DNA of 64,000 nt. Source: Pedobacter lusitanus. Its GTDB lineage: Bacteria > Bacteroidota > Bacteroidia > Sphingobacteriales > Sphingobacteriaceae. The notes below the pieces were generated by a model, which did not search any database, had not been told where the DNA came from, and saw only the letters and a list, made by a program, of their open reading frames with translations. The translations under genes were made by a program, and so were the position numbers. This document shows, in pieces, positions 34,380 through 43,985 of this stretch. The stretch is taken from assembly GCF_040026395.1 (NCBI RefSeq), contig NZ_CP157278.1:2604001-2668000 (forward strand), read 5' to 3'. Position 1 is the first letter of the stretch, and every line of letters begins with the position of its first letter.

Positions 34380-35585
34380 TTACTCAATTGGATCTAAAGT
34401 GTAGTTTTTATATTCCAAAAGGAATAAGCTATTATTAATATAGCCCAATTTCTCATCTTTTACAAAACGGAAAGAATTCCCCAGGCCATCATACCTTTCT
34501 GTGGTCAGATGTTTAAGATAACCGGCCCCATGTTCAGCGAAAAGCTGACCAAAGAAAAAGCCGATATCGAAACCTTTAAAAGAATATTCACCAGGTTCGA
34601 ATTTATTAAGCTGACGATACTTTCTCACGAAATTGATTACCGCCCTGCTTTTATAATCTACCCAATACGAAGAAGTAATTTTGGTACGTAATAATTGCAG
34701 CTTTTCAGTATTGTAATTCTGTTTAACCCAATTAGGATGGCCAAATAGTTCAATCGCATTACCAGCACTTTTCATTTTGGCAAGCTTGTCCAGACTTCCT
34801 ACAACAAAAGCTCTGTCCGAAGAAGAGATCATTACTGCATATTGTTTGCCCGGAATCATTTTAGTTTCCAGGGTAAATACAGAACTATACTCCTGAAAAG
34901 TATAACGTGTTCCCCTGCCCTTCTGGAAGTAATCACGTAAAGGATTACCCAATACTTCATCACCAGTCTTTTTAGGATCAATTAAAACGACAATAGTTTT
35001 TCCCGGATCATACTCCCTTCTGATATAGTCCCCGATTTTATCCGCATGCAGGTCAATATTATTGACAACAGAAATCAGATTGGGATTATTAAATTCATTG
35101 GGATGTGTAGCAGCCAGCGGCGATACTATCGGAACGTTATTCGCTATAGAATAATTGGTAATAAACTTAACACCATCAGGAAATACAGGACCGATAATTA
35201 AATTGGTACCGGTAATCTGTCCTGATTTGATTAAAGAAGTAATCTGAACATTATTATCACGGGTATCCAGCACTTTAACTTTAAAGTTCATACCCGTTGC
35301 AGCCGCAGAATCGACTCCCATTTTAAAGCCCTGATAAAAATCAATGGCCATAGCAGATTTTTCAAGTTCAGCTTTACTGCCAGACTTAATTTTTGCACTA
35401 TTCAGGTTAAGCGGAATCAGCAAAGAGATATTGGCTTCAGTGAATTTCTTCTCTGATGCCAAATCTTTTTTGTCTTCTTTTTTTCCTGTTTCTTTTTTAG
35501 GTGACTTATTTGTTCTTGTCTTTGGCGAACAGGCTGCCAGACAAAAACAAATAAATATCAGACACCAGAATCTATTCCCACTCAA
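34380..35585 (-). CDS. Lipoprotein with type 1 periplasmic binding fold
   Basis: A lipoprotein of about 401 residues. From TTG 35585 it reads [22 protein letters not shown], which has a clear lipobox (LAAC). A Lys-rich linker follows, then a two-lobed Peripla_BP_6/LppC-like domain ([10 protein letters not shown] ... [13 protein letters not shown] ... [14 protein letters not shown]). No ABC permease or ATPase is adjacent, so it is more likely an envelope sensor or scaffold than a transport component. An ATG-like start at 35621 would overlap guaA by 50 bases, whereas the TTG gives a 14-base overlap and a better signal peptide. Confidence 0.75.
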   Translation of the reverse strand: MSGNRFWCLIFICFCLAACSPKTRTNKSPKKETGKKEDKKDLASEKKFTEANISLLIPLNLNSAKIKSGSKAELEKSAMAIDFYQGFKMGVDSAAATGMNFKVKVLDTRDNNVQITSLIKSGQITGTNLIIGPVFPDGVKFITNYSIANNVPIVSPLAATHPNEFNNPNLISVVNNIDLHADKIGDYIRREYDPGKTIVVLIDPKKTGDEVLGNPLRDYFQKGRGTRYTFQEYSSVFTLETKMIPGKQYAVMISSSDRAFVVGSLDKLAKMKSAGNAIELFGHPNWVKQNYNTEKLQLLRTKITSSYWVDYKSRAVINFVRKYRQLNKFEPGEYSFKGFDIGFFFGQLFAEHGAGYLKHLTTERYDGLGNSFRFVKDEKLGYINNSLFLLEYKNYTLDPIE

Positions 35586-37101
35586 TCGTTGCAGGTGGTT
35601 TTGAACTAATATCATATACAACCCTATTAATGCCTTTTACTTTATTGATTATTTCATTAGAAATTTTCGCAAGAACCGGATAAGGTAAATGACACCAGTC
35701 AGCAGTCATTCCATCAACGGACTCAACAGCACGCAGACAGATTACATTTTCGTAAGTACGCTCATCTCCCATTACACCAACAGATTGCACCGGAAGGAAT
35801 ATTGCTCCTGCCTGCCATACTTTGTCGTATAAACCAGCTTCTTTAAGATTATTAATATAGATCGCATCAGCTTCCTGAAGGATCGCTACTTTTTCTGCAG
35901 TGACATCACCCAGAATACGAATCGCTAAACCTGGTCCCGGGAAAGGGTGACGGCCTAAGATAAAGTCTTCCAGACCTAATGACTTACCTACTCTTCTCAC
36001 TTCATCCTTAAATAAAGTATTCAGAGGTTCCACTACTTTAAGTTTCATGAAATCCGGTAATCCGCCCACATTATGGTGAGACTTGATTGTTGCCGAAGGG
36101 CCTTTTACAGAAACTGATTCAATTACATCAGGGTAAATAGTACCCTGTGCCAGCCATTTTACATCCTGTACTTCATGCGCTGCATCATCAAATACTTCGA
36201 TGAATACACGGCCTATAGCTTTACGTTTCAGTTCAGGATCTTTAATACCAGCAAGCTGGCTTAAGAAACGATCCTTGGCATCAACACCTTTAATATTTAA
36301 ACCTAAATGTTTGTATTGCTCCAGAACAGCTTCATACTCATCTTTACGCAGTAAGCCGTTATCTACAAAAATACAGTGAAGATTAGTACCGATAGCTTTA
36401 TGCAGTAAGATCGCTGCAACACTCGAATCCACACCGCCGGAAAGCCCCAGAACAACTTTATCGTCACCCAGTTTTGCTTTCAGTTCTGCAATCGTAGTTT
36501 CAACAAAAGCATCTGGTGTCCAGTTCTGACTGCAACCACAAATATCTACCAGGAAGTTTTCCAGTAATTGTTTTCCGTCAGTACTGTGTGTTACTTCAGG
36601 GTGGAACTGAATTGCGTAAGTATCCGAATTTTTCACATGGAAACCGGCAACTTTTACACTATCAGTACTTGCTATGATCTCAAAAGTTTCAGGAACAACA
36701 GTGATCGTATCACCATGTGACATCCAAACCTGAGAATTTAAACCTATATTTTTTAATAATTTATTATCCGACTGAACAAAATTCAGATTCGCTCTGCCAT
36801 ATTCACGGGTTGAAGAAGCCTGAACTTCACCACCTGAATGCTGCGCAAGATATTGTGCACCATAACAAACAGCCAGCACCGGAAATTTCTGATGAAAACG
36901 TGTTAAATCTATTTGAGGTGCATCTTCCTGACGCACAGAATACGGGCTACCTGAAAAGATAATACCTTTAACATCTGATAAGGTTTCCGGAATGTTATTA
37001 AATGGATGTATTTCGCAATAAACATTTAGCTCACGCACCCTGCGGGCTATCAATTGTGTGAATTGAGATCCAAAATCGATAATGATGATTTTTTCTAGCA
37101 T
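35572..37101 (-). CDS. guaA: GMP synthase (glutamine-hydrolysing)
   Basis: This enzyme converts XMP to GMP with glutamine and ATP in the cytosol. It is 509 residues long. The class I glutaminase domain (about 1-190) has its Cys in [10 protein letters not shown] near 81, followed by FHPEVTHS. The ATP-pyrophosphatase domain has P-loop GLSGGVDSS near 225. The C-terminal dimer domain ends in the typical [10 protein letters not shown] chose ATG 37101 rather than the TTG two codons upstream. It lies 8 bases after the dCMP deaminase gene. TAACTTTG at 37105-37112, an exact -7 match, may give it a second, nearly leaderless promoter. Confidence 0.95.
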   Translation of the reverse strand: MLEKIIIIDFGSQFTQLIARRVRELNVYCEIHPFNNIPETLSDVKGIIFSGSPYSVRQEDAPQIDLTRFHQKFPVLAVCYGAQYLAQHSGGEVQASSTREYGRANLNFVQSDNKLLKNIGLNSQVWMSHGDTITVVPETFEIIASTDSVKVAGFHVKNSDTYAIQFHPEVTHSTDGKQLLENFLVDICGCSQNWTPDAFVETTIAELKAKLGDDKVVLGLSGGVDSSVAAILLHKAIGTNLHCIFVDNGLLRKDEYEAVLEQYKHLGLNIKGVDAKDRFLSQLAGIKDPELKRKAIGRVFIEVFDDAAHEVQDVKWLAQGTIYPDVIESVSVKGPSATIKSHHNVGGLPDFMKLKVVEPLNTLFKDEVRRVGKSLGLEDFILGRHPFPGPGLAIRILGDVTAEKVAILQEADAIYINNLKEAGLYDKVWQAGAIFLPVQSVGVMGDERTYENVICLRAVESVDGMTADWCHLPYPVLAKISNEIINKVKGINRVVYDISSKPPATIEWE

Positions 37102-37109
37102 GGCCAAAG

Positions 37110-37562
37110 TTAGTATTTATTCACTTCAACACCGAATCTTTTTAAGAAATCCACACCCTCATCACTTGGCAGCCCTTTATAAGCTGCATATGAATCTTTA
37201 AAGTAAACAATTTTTATCCCTGACGACAAGATTAAACGCGCACATGCAATACACGGAGAAAGCGTAGTATATAACGTAGCCCCTTCAATTTTAGATCCGT
37301 TTCTGGACGCATAAAGGATTGCATTTTCTTCAGCATGAAGTGCCAGCGAGCAGCTGCCTCTGGAGTCTTTTTCACAACCGTGATCAGGCCATTCTTCGTC
37401 ACAATTATGGGTACCGGACGGTGGCCCGTTGTATCCGATCGAAATGATCCGGGTATCCTTTGTCAGCACTGCACCTACCTGTGCCCTTACACAATGAGAT
37501 CTGGCAGCAAGATCTACTGCCAGATTCATATAAATATCATTAAAACCAGGTTTAACTGTCAT
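37110..37562 (-). CDS. dCMP deaminase family protein (ComEB-like)
   Basis: A 150-residue zinc-dependent deaminase that converts dCMP to dUMP, feeding thymidylate synthesis. The active-site motif HAEEN (His76, Glu78) and PCIAC (Cys104, Cys107) are intact. A further Cys cluster ([13 protein letters not shown], 54-66) matches the second zinc site of this family. It starts 5 bases after the MFS gene stop and precedes guaA by 8 bases, so all three are likely one transcript. Confidence 0.9.
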   Translation of the reverse strand: MTVKPGFNDIYMNLAVDLAARSHCVRAQVGAVLTKDTRIISIGYNGPPSGTHNCDEEWPDHGCEKDSRGSCSLALHAEENAILYASRNGSKIEGATLYTTLSPCIACARLILSSGIKIVYFKDSYAAYKGLPSDEGVDFLKRFGVEVNKY

Positions 37563-37566
37563 AAAA

Positions 37567-39174
37567 TTAATGGCCTCCTTCTGCTTCGATATGTTCTACG
37601 TCGATTCCCTGTCTCTTCAATACCGAACTCACTTTCCATGCAAAGAATATCAGATAAACAAATCCAAACAGCGGGATAATATAAGAATGATGGATACCAT
37701 GTGTATCCGCTAATTGTCCCTGTACCGGTGGCAGAATAGCACCACCTAAAATCATCATAATCAGGAATGATGACCCCTGGCTTGTATATTTTCCCAATCC
37801 GGTAATAGATAATGCGAAAATAGAAGGCCACATAATTGAGCAGCACAGACCACCACTGATAAATGCAAACGTAGCTACCTCACCTGTCGTCATCAAACCA
37901 ACCAGCATACAAAGTACACCTAAAGTGGCAAAAATAGCCAGTGTTTTGGCTGGCTTCTCCTGACCAAGGAAAAATCCAACAATCAGTATCGCGACACAAA
38001 CACCATAGATATATAAATTACCAACATCTGTACCTGTAAAGTGATTCACTAAAAGGATTACTCCGAAAGCAACAAAAGGAACAATAACAGTTAATATGTT
38101 TTTAGCCATTTTTGACAGATTGAAAGCACTGACAGCACCTGTCCAGCGGCCAATCATCATACTTCCCCAATATAAAGCGATATAAGGTTTAATAGCAGAT
38201 TCCGGAAAACCGCCAAATTCCTTCAAATGAAGTAAAGCACCCAGGTTACTCTGAATAGTTACCTCAACCCCTACATAGGTAAAAATCGCGATCATACCCA
38301 TAATCAGCTGAGGATACTGCATTGCACCCCATTGATTTCCGTTCTCTTTCTTTTTAAGCAGTACAAAAATCAATGCCCCTACAATAATGGCCAGAGAAGA
38401 ATATACAAAATTTGCTTCCGGCAGACTGGTTAAACCAGCTAAAGGTTTTGCAGCAAGTACCATTAAGAATCCAAGAATGATTATTAAAAGAGGCCCGTTA
38501 GATTTTGGACTCGCTTCCATAGTTTCTTTACTGGTTACTTCCGGTAATTTAGTGATGGCATAAAAACCGGCCACCAATAAGAACAATCCCGATAAAGCAT
38601 AGTATAAAGTAGTAATTGATGAGATTTCAACCGTTTTAGCTACTGCATCACTCGCAGAGCCAAAAAGGACAAGACTTACAATAACCGGTCCCATTAAACC
38701 ACCAAAGTTATTTACTCCACCAGCAAGGTTTAAGCGGTGTGTGCCGCTCTCAGGAGCACCCAGGGCTACCACAAATGGCTGCGCAGCAGTCTGCTGTAAA
38801 GAGAAGCCTATTGCAATAACAAAAAATGCTACTAAAATAAACAGGAATGATCCCGAATGAACTGCCGGCACCATCAGTAAAGCACCACCAGCAGAAATAA
38901 TCAGTCCCAGGATAATTCCCTTTTTGTAGCCTATCTTATTAAGAATATCGACTTTACTTGCCTGAGAAGCAAAATATAGAATTAATGAACCAATAAAATA
39001 CCCGCCATAGAACGTGAAGTCAATCAGTTGAGATTCAAATTGTGTGAGGTTAAAATGCGACTTACAGAAAGGTATAAAAATACCATTCGATGCGGCCACA
39101 AAGCCCCAGAAAAAGAACACGGTGATGATGGAATACAACGCCGTTCCATAGTTTTTTTGTTTTTGGTTTTCCAT
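37567..39174 (-). CDS. Sugar MFS transporter (FHS family)
   Basis: A 535-residue, 12-helix inner-membrane transporter of the fucose/glucose-galactose H+ symporter branch. The start [24 protein letters not shown] and [19 protein letters not shown] are typical of the family. It is longer than most members because of a cytosolic loop in the middle ([18 protein letters not shown]). Fucose, N-acetylglucosamine or glucose are all possible substrates. Two similar palindromes upstream (39263-39276 and 39308-39321) suggest sugar-responsive repression. Confidence 0.88.
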   Translation of the reverse strand: MENQKQKNYGTALYSIITVFFFWGFVAASNGIFIPFCKSHFNLTQFESQLIDFTFYGGYFIGSLILYFASQASKVDILNKIGYKKGIILGLIISAGGALLMVPAVHSGSFLFILVAFFVIAIGFSLQQTAAQPFVVALGAPESGTHRLNLAGGVNNFGGLMGPVIVSLVLFGSASDAVAKTVEISSITTLYYALSGLFLLVAGFYAITKLPEVTSKETMEASPKSNGPLLIIILGFLMVLAAKPLAGLTSLPEANFVYSSLAIIVGALIFVLLKKKENGNQWGAMQYPQLIMGMIAIFTYVGVEVTIQSNLGALLHLKEFGGFPESAIKPYIALYWGSMMIGRWTGAVSAFNLSKMAKNILTVIVPFVAFGVILLVNHFTGTDVGNLYIYGVCVAILIVGFFLGQEKPAKTLAIFATLGVLCMLVGLMTTGEVATFAFISGGLCCSIMWPSIFALSITGLGKYTSQGSSFLIMMILGGAILPPVQGQLADTHGIHHSYIIPLFGFVYLIFFAWKVSSVLKRQGIDVEHIEAEGGH

Positions 39175-39262
39175 TGATTATACAAGTTTTTTTTGGTTGT
39201 CTGAAACTTTCCTGTGTTTAGGATTGTTGCATGTAATTATAGTCTTCAATATTATCAATACT

Positions 39263-39276
39263 TAGTGTCGACAATA
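39263..39276. promoter_or_regulatory. Operator-like site 1 upstream of sugar MFS
   Basis: TAGTGTCGACAATA, which contains the palindrome TGTCGACA. It matches site 2 at 12 of 14 positions and lies 45 bp from it. Confidence 0.5.
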
Positions 39277-39299
39277 CAAGGCATAAACATAATTAAAAT

Positions 39300-39321
39300 A
39301 TTGTGTATAGTGTACACAATA
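39300..39321. promoter_or_regulatory. Operator-like site 2 upstream of sugar MFS
   Basis: TAGTGTACACAATA (39308-39321) is part of a larger inverted repeat, ATTGTGTA-tagtg-TACACAAT (39300-39320). It sits in the divergent gap between the MFS and LysE genes. Confidence 0.5.
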
Positions 39322-39391
39322 AATGAAGCAAAAAAAATAGGCGGGTATTATAATTAAAATCAGATATTAGCGCCAAATATATGTGAGTTGA

Positions 39392-40018
39392 ATGATTGAA
39401 GCAATATTACAGGGGATTGGTGCGGGTATTTTGTTTTCGTTTTTAACGGGCCCTGTCTTCTTTTCCATGATTAAAACCAGTATTGAAAAGGGCTTTAAAG
39501 CTGGTTTTTCTCTGGCTATCGGCGTTATTCTAAGTGACATTATATTTATCAGTCTAACGATCTTCAGTTCCCAGTTTGTGGATTATAATGCAGATTATAA
39601 TCAGTACATCGGGATTATCGGAGGTCTTTTTCTTTTAGGTGTTGGTTTGTATTACCTGATTAATAAGGTAACGGTCAATTACGATACCTCAGAAATTGTC
39701 AAGGTTCGCAAACGCGGATATATTATCAAAGGATTCTTAATGTGTCTGCTCTCCCCAACCACACTCATGTTCTGGATTATGGTAGGTGGAATTGTATCAG
39801 GTCAGCTGCATTACGAAATGGCTGAGAAAATAGTATTCTTTGTAGTTGCGATGTGTACACAGCTCTTTGTAGATTTTATCAAAACCTATTATGCTGCCAA
39901 ATTAAGATACCGCATCAAGGAGAAAAACATCAAAATCCTGAACAGGATAGCCGGTGGTGTCATCATCATTTTCGCGATCAGATTGTTTATCGAAGTAGCC
40001 ATCAAATATTACAGTTAG
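39392..40018 (+). CDS. LysE family translocator
   Basis: A 208-residue membrane protein with six predicted helices, of the LysE/RhtB amino acid exporter family. GAGILFSFLTGPVFFSMIKTSIEKGFKAG (about 10-38) is the conserved first-helix signature, and SPTTLMFWIMVGG (about 120) matches the central motif. It would export an amino acid or similar compound; the substrate is unknown. It is divergent from the sugar MFS gene and appears to be monocistronic. Confidence 0.88.
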   Translation: MIEAILQGIGAGILFSFLTGPVFFSMIKTSIEKGFKAGFSLAIGVILSDIIFISLTIFSSQFVDYNADYNQYIGIIGGLFLLGVGLYYLINKVTVNYDTSEIVKVRKRGYIIKGFLMCLLSPTTLMFWIMVGGIVSGQLHYEMAEKIVFFVVAMCTQLFVDFIKTYYAAKLRYRIKEKNIKILNRIAGGVIIIFAIRLFIEVAIKYYS

Positions 40019-40253
40019 TATTACAGGGTGATTTCACCCTATTCCCACAGGCTCTGAGCCTTCTTCAAAGCGTATTTTCAAGAAAAATATAATCTTAAAC
40101 GTAAATATACTTAATCTTAAAAGACGGTATTTGCACTCTTTGTTATTTTCCCTGTTCTTTTTTCCTTTACATCGTCATCTGAAAGCATCATAGCAGATGA
40201 ATGGGAAAGCCGAAAACCATACAGAGTAGGTAACAATTCATAAAACATTTACC

Positions 40254-40799
40254 ATGTCAAAATTAAAATCATCTGCCACCATTATTGACGTTCTTGTTGT
40301 CATCGATACCGATTATGTAAAATCACATTATGCCCGTAACGACAGACAGAGTAATCCATTTCCCATCGATCATTTGTCAGAATATGTAATAGCTACAGGT
40401 GCTAATGGTACCAGAGGACAGGGGACCGCAGATATTACATTTAGTGCTGCACCTAACGACAGAGTCTGCTTCAGAGGTGTGTCAGCATATAACAACTCAG
40501 ATGATGCTGTAATTGTCTACGGTATTAAACCTTATGGTTCAGATCAACCTGACTTATTCAACACCTTCAATTACGATAAAGTAATCAGATCTGGTGCTGT
40601 AGTTCCTAACGAAAAGATCCCCAATGGCCTTCCTGCCATTCCAACAAGAGTAAGCTTCTATTCTTATAATTCTACAGTACGAGAACAAGGAAGTGAACTT
40701 TATGTGATTCAGTTTGCCTTGTATGAATTGGATTCGACTGGAGAGAAACAGCAGATTTACGGTTATTTCCAATGGGATCCAACGATAATCATTACCTAA
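40254..40799 (+). CDS. PixA/AidA family inclusion body protein
   Basis: A 181-residue cytosolic protein of the PixA/AidA family. IDVLVVIDTDYVKSHYA, then NPFPIDHLSEYVIATGANGTRGQGTADI and PNDRVCFRGVSAYNNSDDAVIVYGI are characteristic. PixA forms crystalline inclusions in Xenorhabdus and AidA is quorum-sensing controlled in Burkholderia. The role in Bacteroidota is not established. It is a single gene with its own terminator and a 235-base upstream region with no recognised site. Confidence 0.85.
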   Translation: MSKLKSSATIIDVLVVIDTDYVKSHYARNDRQSNPFPIDHLSEYVIATGANGTRGQGTADITFSAAPNDRVCFRGVSAYNNSDDAVIVYGIKPYGSDQPDLFNTFNYDKVIRSGAVVPNEKIPNGLPAIPTRVSFYSYNSTVREQGSELYVIQFALYELDSTGEKQQIYGYFQWDPTIIIT

Positions 40800-40825
40800 T
40801 CTCCGGGAGAGAAATATCATTCCAT

Positions 40826-40860
40826 AAAAAAGCCGGTGCTGTTTCAGTACCGGCTTTTTT
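40826..40860 (+). terminator. Terminator of the GCCGGTGCT family, copy 1
   Basis: AAAAAAGCCGGTGCT / AGTACCGGCTTTTTT with loop GTTTC, 26 bases after the PixA-like gene. It is nearly identical, in the sense of the upstream gene, to copies at 41511-41545 and 42007-42040. Confidence 0.85.
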
Positions 40861-40890
40861 ATGGACTATTTTTTTAAGGGTTATAAATTT

Positions 40891-41448
40891 TTATTTCCCT
40901 TTTAATTCCTGAAAACGCTTTCCTATTAGATTCAACTGCACATCACTTAGTGTAGAAGTCTTTTTTAAGACCCTCTGAAATGCAGCCACTTCATCATCTG
41001 ATCCCGGATACCCAATATTCGATCCTTTTGTCTCTAAAGATGCGCCATCAGGTCTGATCTGAGAGTCGGCTAACAGTTTACCGTCCTTATCAAGTACTAA
41101 CCAGAAAGGGATACCCGACTTATCTCCGCCATATTTGATCAGTAGTTCTTTAGCTCCTGCATTTTCAAGACTTTTATTTTTGTCTTGTTCCATTACTGTA
41201 AGATGGCGGATCACATAGTTATCATTAAATAACTTTTTACAGCTTGAATCATTCATTGCTGTGTCCATCTTATGACACCAGCCACACCACGAGGCATGGA
41301 AAATCACAAATACATTCTTTTTTTCTTTTGCGGCCTGCTGATAAGCTTCCTGAAGGATTGTCCTGGCTGGCTTCGCCACATCCTGTGCTTTGACTGCTGT
41401 TAATAACAACAGACAGCAAATTGTAAGTAAAAGATATTTTAGTTTCAT
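40891..41448 (-). CDS. Exported thioredoxin-like protein
   Basis: A 185-residue periplasmic thioredoxin-fold protein. The signal peptide is MKLKYLLLTICCLLLLTAVKAQ. The redox motif is Cys55-Gly-Trp-Cys58 (HASWCGWCHKMD), the DsbD-gamma or SoxW-like variant rather than the CGPC of cytosolic thioredoxin. No cis-Pro is certain by eye, though GDKSGIPFWLVLDKDG probably supplies it. It likely acts in envelope thiol reduction. It is monocistronic and convergent with the PixA-like gene. Confidence 0.85.
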   Translation of the reverse strand: MKLKYLLLTICCLLLLTAVKAQDVAKPARTILQEAYQQAAKEKKNVFVIFHASWCGWCHKMDTAMNDSSCKKLFNDNYVIRHLTVMEQDKNKSLENAGAKELLIKYGGDKSGIPFWLVLDKDGKLLADSQIRPDGASLETKGSNIGYPGSDDEVAAFQRVLKKTSTLSDVQLNLIGKRFQELKGK

Positions 41449-41510
41449 TGGTAAATTTTAATTAAAATAATTACTACTCTAACGCTAAAGCAATTAAACT
41501 ATTACCCCAT

Positions 41511-41545
41511 ACAAAAGCCGGTACTCAAATAGCACCGGCTTTTGT
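41511..41545 (-). terminator. Terminator of the GCCGGTGCT family, copy 2
   Basis: A 15-bp stem (ACAAAAGCCGGTACT / AGCACCGGCTTTTGT on the plus strand) lying 55 bases past the stop of the gene at 41600. Confidence 0.8.
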
Positions 41546-41599
41546 ATAATTATTAAATATGAATTATTCAGTTTCTCCTCAGTAATAAGCCTGGGCTTG

Positions 41600-41851
41600 C
41601 TAGTTATATTTCTTTTCAATCTCCTTCTGTCTCATCAAAAGATCATAGACATAGTTACAGGCAACGCTTTCAGAAGAGAAAATTTTCTCACCGTCCCGAT
41701 TCCCTCTTTCATCAAAATAAAACACATCCCATTTGTCATAATTTTGACTCATAACTATCCGGTCTGGCAAAGATTCACCATCCAATGAATAAAACTCTGA
41801 TTTAATATTAAGTTCAACCAACTTCTGCTTTAATTCTTCTTTGTTCATCAT
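41600..41851 (-). CDS. Probable immunity protein, Imm59-like
   Basis: An 83-residue acidic cytosolic protein. The layout (NKEELKQKLVELNIKSEFYSL, then RIVMSQNYDKWDVFYFDERGNRDGEKIF, then SESVACNYVYDLL) resembles Imm59-type immunity proteins of polymorphic toxins, recognised by eye only. It begins 24 bases after the stop of a start-less reading frame (41876-42001) that may be the end of its cognate toxin. No intact toxin gene is present, so it would be an orphan. It could also be an unrelated small protein. Confidence 0.5.
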   Translation of the reverse strand: MMNKEELKQKLVELNIKSEFYSLDGESLPDRIVMSQNYDKWDVFYFDERGNRDGEKIFSSESVACNYVYDLLMRQKEIEKKYN

Positions 41852-41875
41852 CTCAAATTAAAAACCCAATAAAAG

Positions 41876-42001
41876 TTATATTAGAGCTTCATCTATAATT
41901 CCTCCGCCTAATGGTTCTTCATTTTCACCAAAAGTAAACGTTTTTCCTCTTTTAAAATCGACTCCTAGAAACTGTTTTAAAAGAACGTCCTGAGAAATAA
42001 C
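41876..42001 (-). pseudogene. Truncated C-terminal ORF fragment upstream of immunity-like gene
   Basis: The minus-strand frame ending at a TAA (41876-41878) reads QDVLLKQFLGVDFKRGKTF and then TFGENEEPLGGGIIDEALI, about 42 codons without any start codon. It is cut off at the terminator copy at 42007-42040. Its spacing to the next gene is what one expects between a toxin C-terminus and its immunity gene. No family can be named from this little sequence. Confidence 0.45.
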
Positions 42002-42006
42002 CCCAC

Positions 42007-42040
42007 AAAAAAGCCGGTACTCAAACAGCACCGGCTTTTC
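42007..42040 (-). terminator. Terminator of the GCCGGTGCT family, copy 3
   Basis: AAAAAAGCCGGTACT / AGCACCGGCTTTT on the plus strand, 17 bases after the purF stop. It matches copy 1 read in the opposite direction except for one loop base and the T-run end. Confidence 0.85.
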
Positions 42041-42056
42041 TATATTTTGACCTCGG

Positions 42057-43958
42057 TTAGTATGCTCTCTGGTTATTTCCTTCTTTCCAGTTTACAAAAG
42101 CTTTGTTCACAACTTTGTTTCCACCTGGAGTTGGGTAGTTACCTGAGAAATACCAGTCACCAGTATGATTAGGACAAGCGATATGTAAATTATCCAGTGT
42201 CTGATAAATTACTTCAACCTCTGCAACCGTATCTTTAGGTGTAATGATTTTTGTAATCTGTGCAGAAATCTCTTCCTGTTTGAAAGGTCTGTAAATATCT
42301 TTCACATGATTTACAATTTCTTCCTTAGGCAATGCCAGAGAAGCTTTACATTTCTGATATACTTCTTCAATAATATGTGCTAATCCGCGTTCTTTTAGCA
42401 ACTGTATGGCTGCTTCAAAAGCTACGAACTGACCTAATTTAGACATGTCAATTCCGTAACAGTCCGGATAACGGATCTGGGGAGCAGAAGAAACAATAAT
42501 GATTTTCTTAGGATGTAACCTGTCAATAATCTTGATGATACTTTGCTTCAGTGTAGTTCCCCTTACAATAGAGTCATCCACAGCCACCAAAGTATCTGTC
42601 TGATTCTTGATCACGCCATACGTAGTATCATAAACGTGAGCAACCATTTCTTTACGGTCAGCATCAGCGGTAATGAATGTACGAAGTTTAACGTCTTTAA
42701 TAGCCAGTTTCTCTACACGTGGTGCAAGAGATAATAACTCATCCAGTTCAGTATCCGTCAGTGTTTCTTTACGCCCGATAAGCGTCTCCTTCTGGATCTT
42801 TTTAATATGTTTATGTAATCCTTCTACCAAACCGTAGAATGAGATTTCAGCTGTATTCGGGATAAAAGAGAAAACCGTATTTTTCAGATCTGAATTAACT
42901 GATTTCAAAATCTGGTCAATCAGTAATCTTCCCAGTTGTTTTCTTTCTTTATAGATATCTGCATCACTACCACGGGAGAAATAAATACGTTCAAATGAAC
43001 ATGCTCTTTTTTCCTGAGGTTCTCTGAAAACCTCTTGTGTTACAGTACCATCTTTTTTAACGATCAGTGCATGTCCCGGTTTAATTTCCTGAACACTGTT
43101 AATACCTACATTAAATGCAGTCTGGATTGCCGGACGCTCAGAAGCAGCCACAACAATTTCATCATCCTGGTAGAAAAATGCCGGACGGATTCCTGAAGGA
43201 TCACGCAGAACAAATGCATCTCCGTTCCCAACAATTCCTGATATGGCATAACCACCATCCCAGTTTTTAGCAGAACGGGTAAGAATATTTGCGATATTTA
43301 AGTTTTGAGATATTTTAGCGGTAATCTCCACATTTGATAGTCCTTCTTTTTTGTAGGTATCAAAAAGCTCCTGATTTTCATCATCAAGGAAGTGACCGAT
43401 TTTTTCCAATACAGTAACCGTATCAGCCTGTTCTTTTGGATGCTGTCCCAGTTCGTATAGCTGCTCAAGCAGTTCGTCAACATTAGTCATGTTGAAGTTA
43501 CCAGCAATCACAAGATTACGTGTCATCCAGTTGTTCTGACGAAGAAAAGGGTGACAGTTTTCTATACTGTTCTGACCGTGTGTTCCGTAACGAAGGTGTC
43601 CTAACAATACCTCGCCTATGAAACTTACATTTTGTTTCAGCCATTCCGCATCCTGCATCAGTTCTGGTGTCTCATGCTGAATGTCTGCGAATTTCCCCTG
43701 GACATAACCGAAGATATCTGCAACAGCATTCTGTGCCATCGACCTGTAACGGCTAATGTACCGGTGACCTGGTTTTACATCTAATTTGATTGTTGCAATT
43801 CCTGCGCCGTCCTGCCCTCTGTTGTGTTGTTTCTCCATCAAAAGATACAGTTTGTTCAGGCCGTAAAGGGCTGTTCCGTACTTTTCCTGATAGTATGAGA
43901 GAGGTTTTAAAAGACGGATAAAAGCAATTCCGCACTCGTGTTTTATCTGGTCACTCAT
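42057..43958 (-). CDS. purF: Amidophosphoribosyltransferase (PurF), long form
   Basis: Catalyses the first step of purine synthesis, transferring glutamine amide nitrogen to PRPP. It is 633 residues long, against about 480-510 for most PurF, and resembles the long Bacteroidota form. The Ntn-type glutaminase Cys is residue 9 (HECGIAF) and would need processing of eight residues. LLMEKQHNRGQDGAG matches the conserved QHRG region. The PRPP loop is VAVDDSIVRGTTLKQS near 457-470. Extra sequence lies in the middle and at the C-terminus. An exact -7 element, TAAATTTG, lies at 43978-43985. Confidence 0.9.
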   Translation of the reverse strand: MSDQIKHECGIAFIRLLKPLSYYQEKYGTALYGLNKLYLLMEKQHNRGQDGAGIATIKLDVKPGHRYISRYRSMAQNAVADIFGYVQGKFADIQHETPELMQDAEWLKQNVSFIGEVLLGHLRYGTHGQNSIENCHPFLRQNNWMTRNLVIAGNFNMTNVDELLEQLYELGQHPKEQADTVTVLEKIGHFLDDENQELFDTYKKEGLSNVEITAKISQNLNIANILTRSAKNWDGGYAISGIVGNGDAFVLRDPSGIRPAFFYQDDEIVVAASERPAIQTAFNVGINSVQEIKPGHALIVKKDGTVTQEVFREPQEKRACSFERIYFSRGSDADIYKERKQLGRLLIDQILKSVNSDLKNTVFSFIPNTAEISFYGLVEGLHKHIKKIQKETLIGRKETLTDTELDELLSLAPRVEKLAIKDVKLRTFITADADRKEMVAHVYDTTYGVIKNQTDTLVAVDDSIVRGTTLKQSIIKIIDRLHPKKIIIVSSAPQIRYPDCYGIDMSKLGQFVAFEAAIQLLKERGLAHIIEEVYQKCKASLALPKEEIVNHVKDIYRPFKQEEISAQITKIITPKDTVAEVEVIYQTLDNLHIACPNHTGDWYFSGNYPTPGGNKVVNKAFVNWKEGNNQRAY

Positions 43959-43977
43959 TATTTTGTGGTTTGAGCCG

Positions 43978-43985
43978 CAAATTTA
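43978..43985 (-). promoter_or_regulatory. -7 promoter element of purF
   Basis: Exact TAAATTTG on the minus strand, 19 bases before the ATG, predicting a leader of about 15 bases with no room for a purine riboswitch. Confidence 0.55.
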
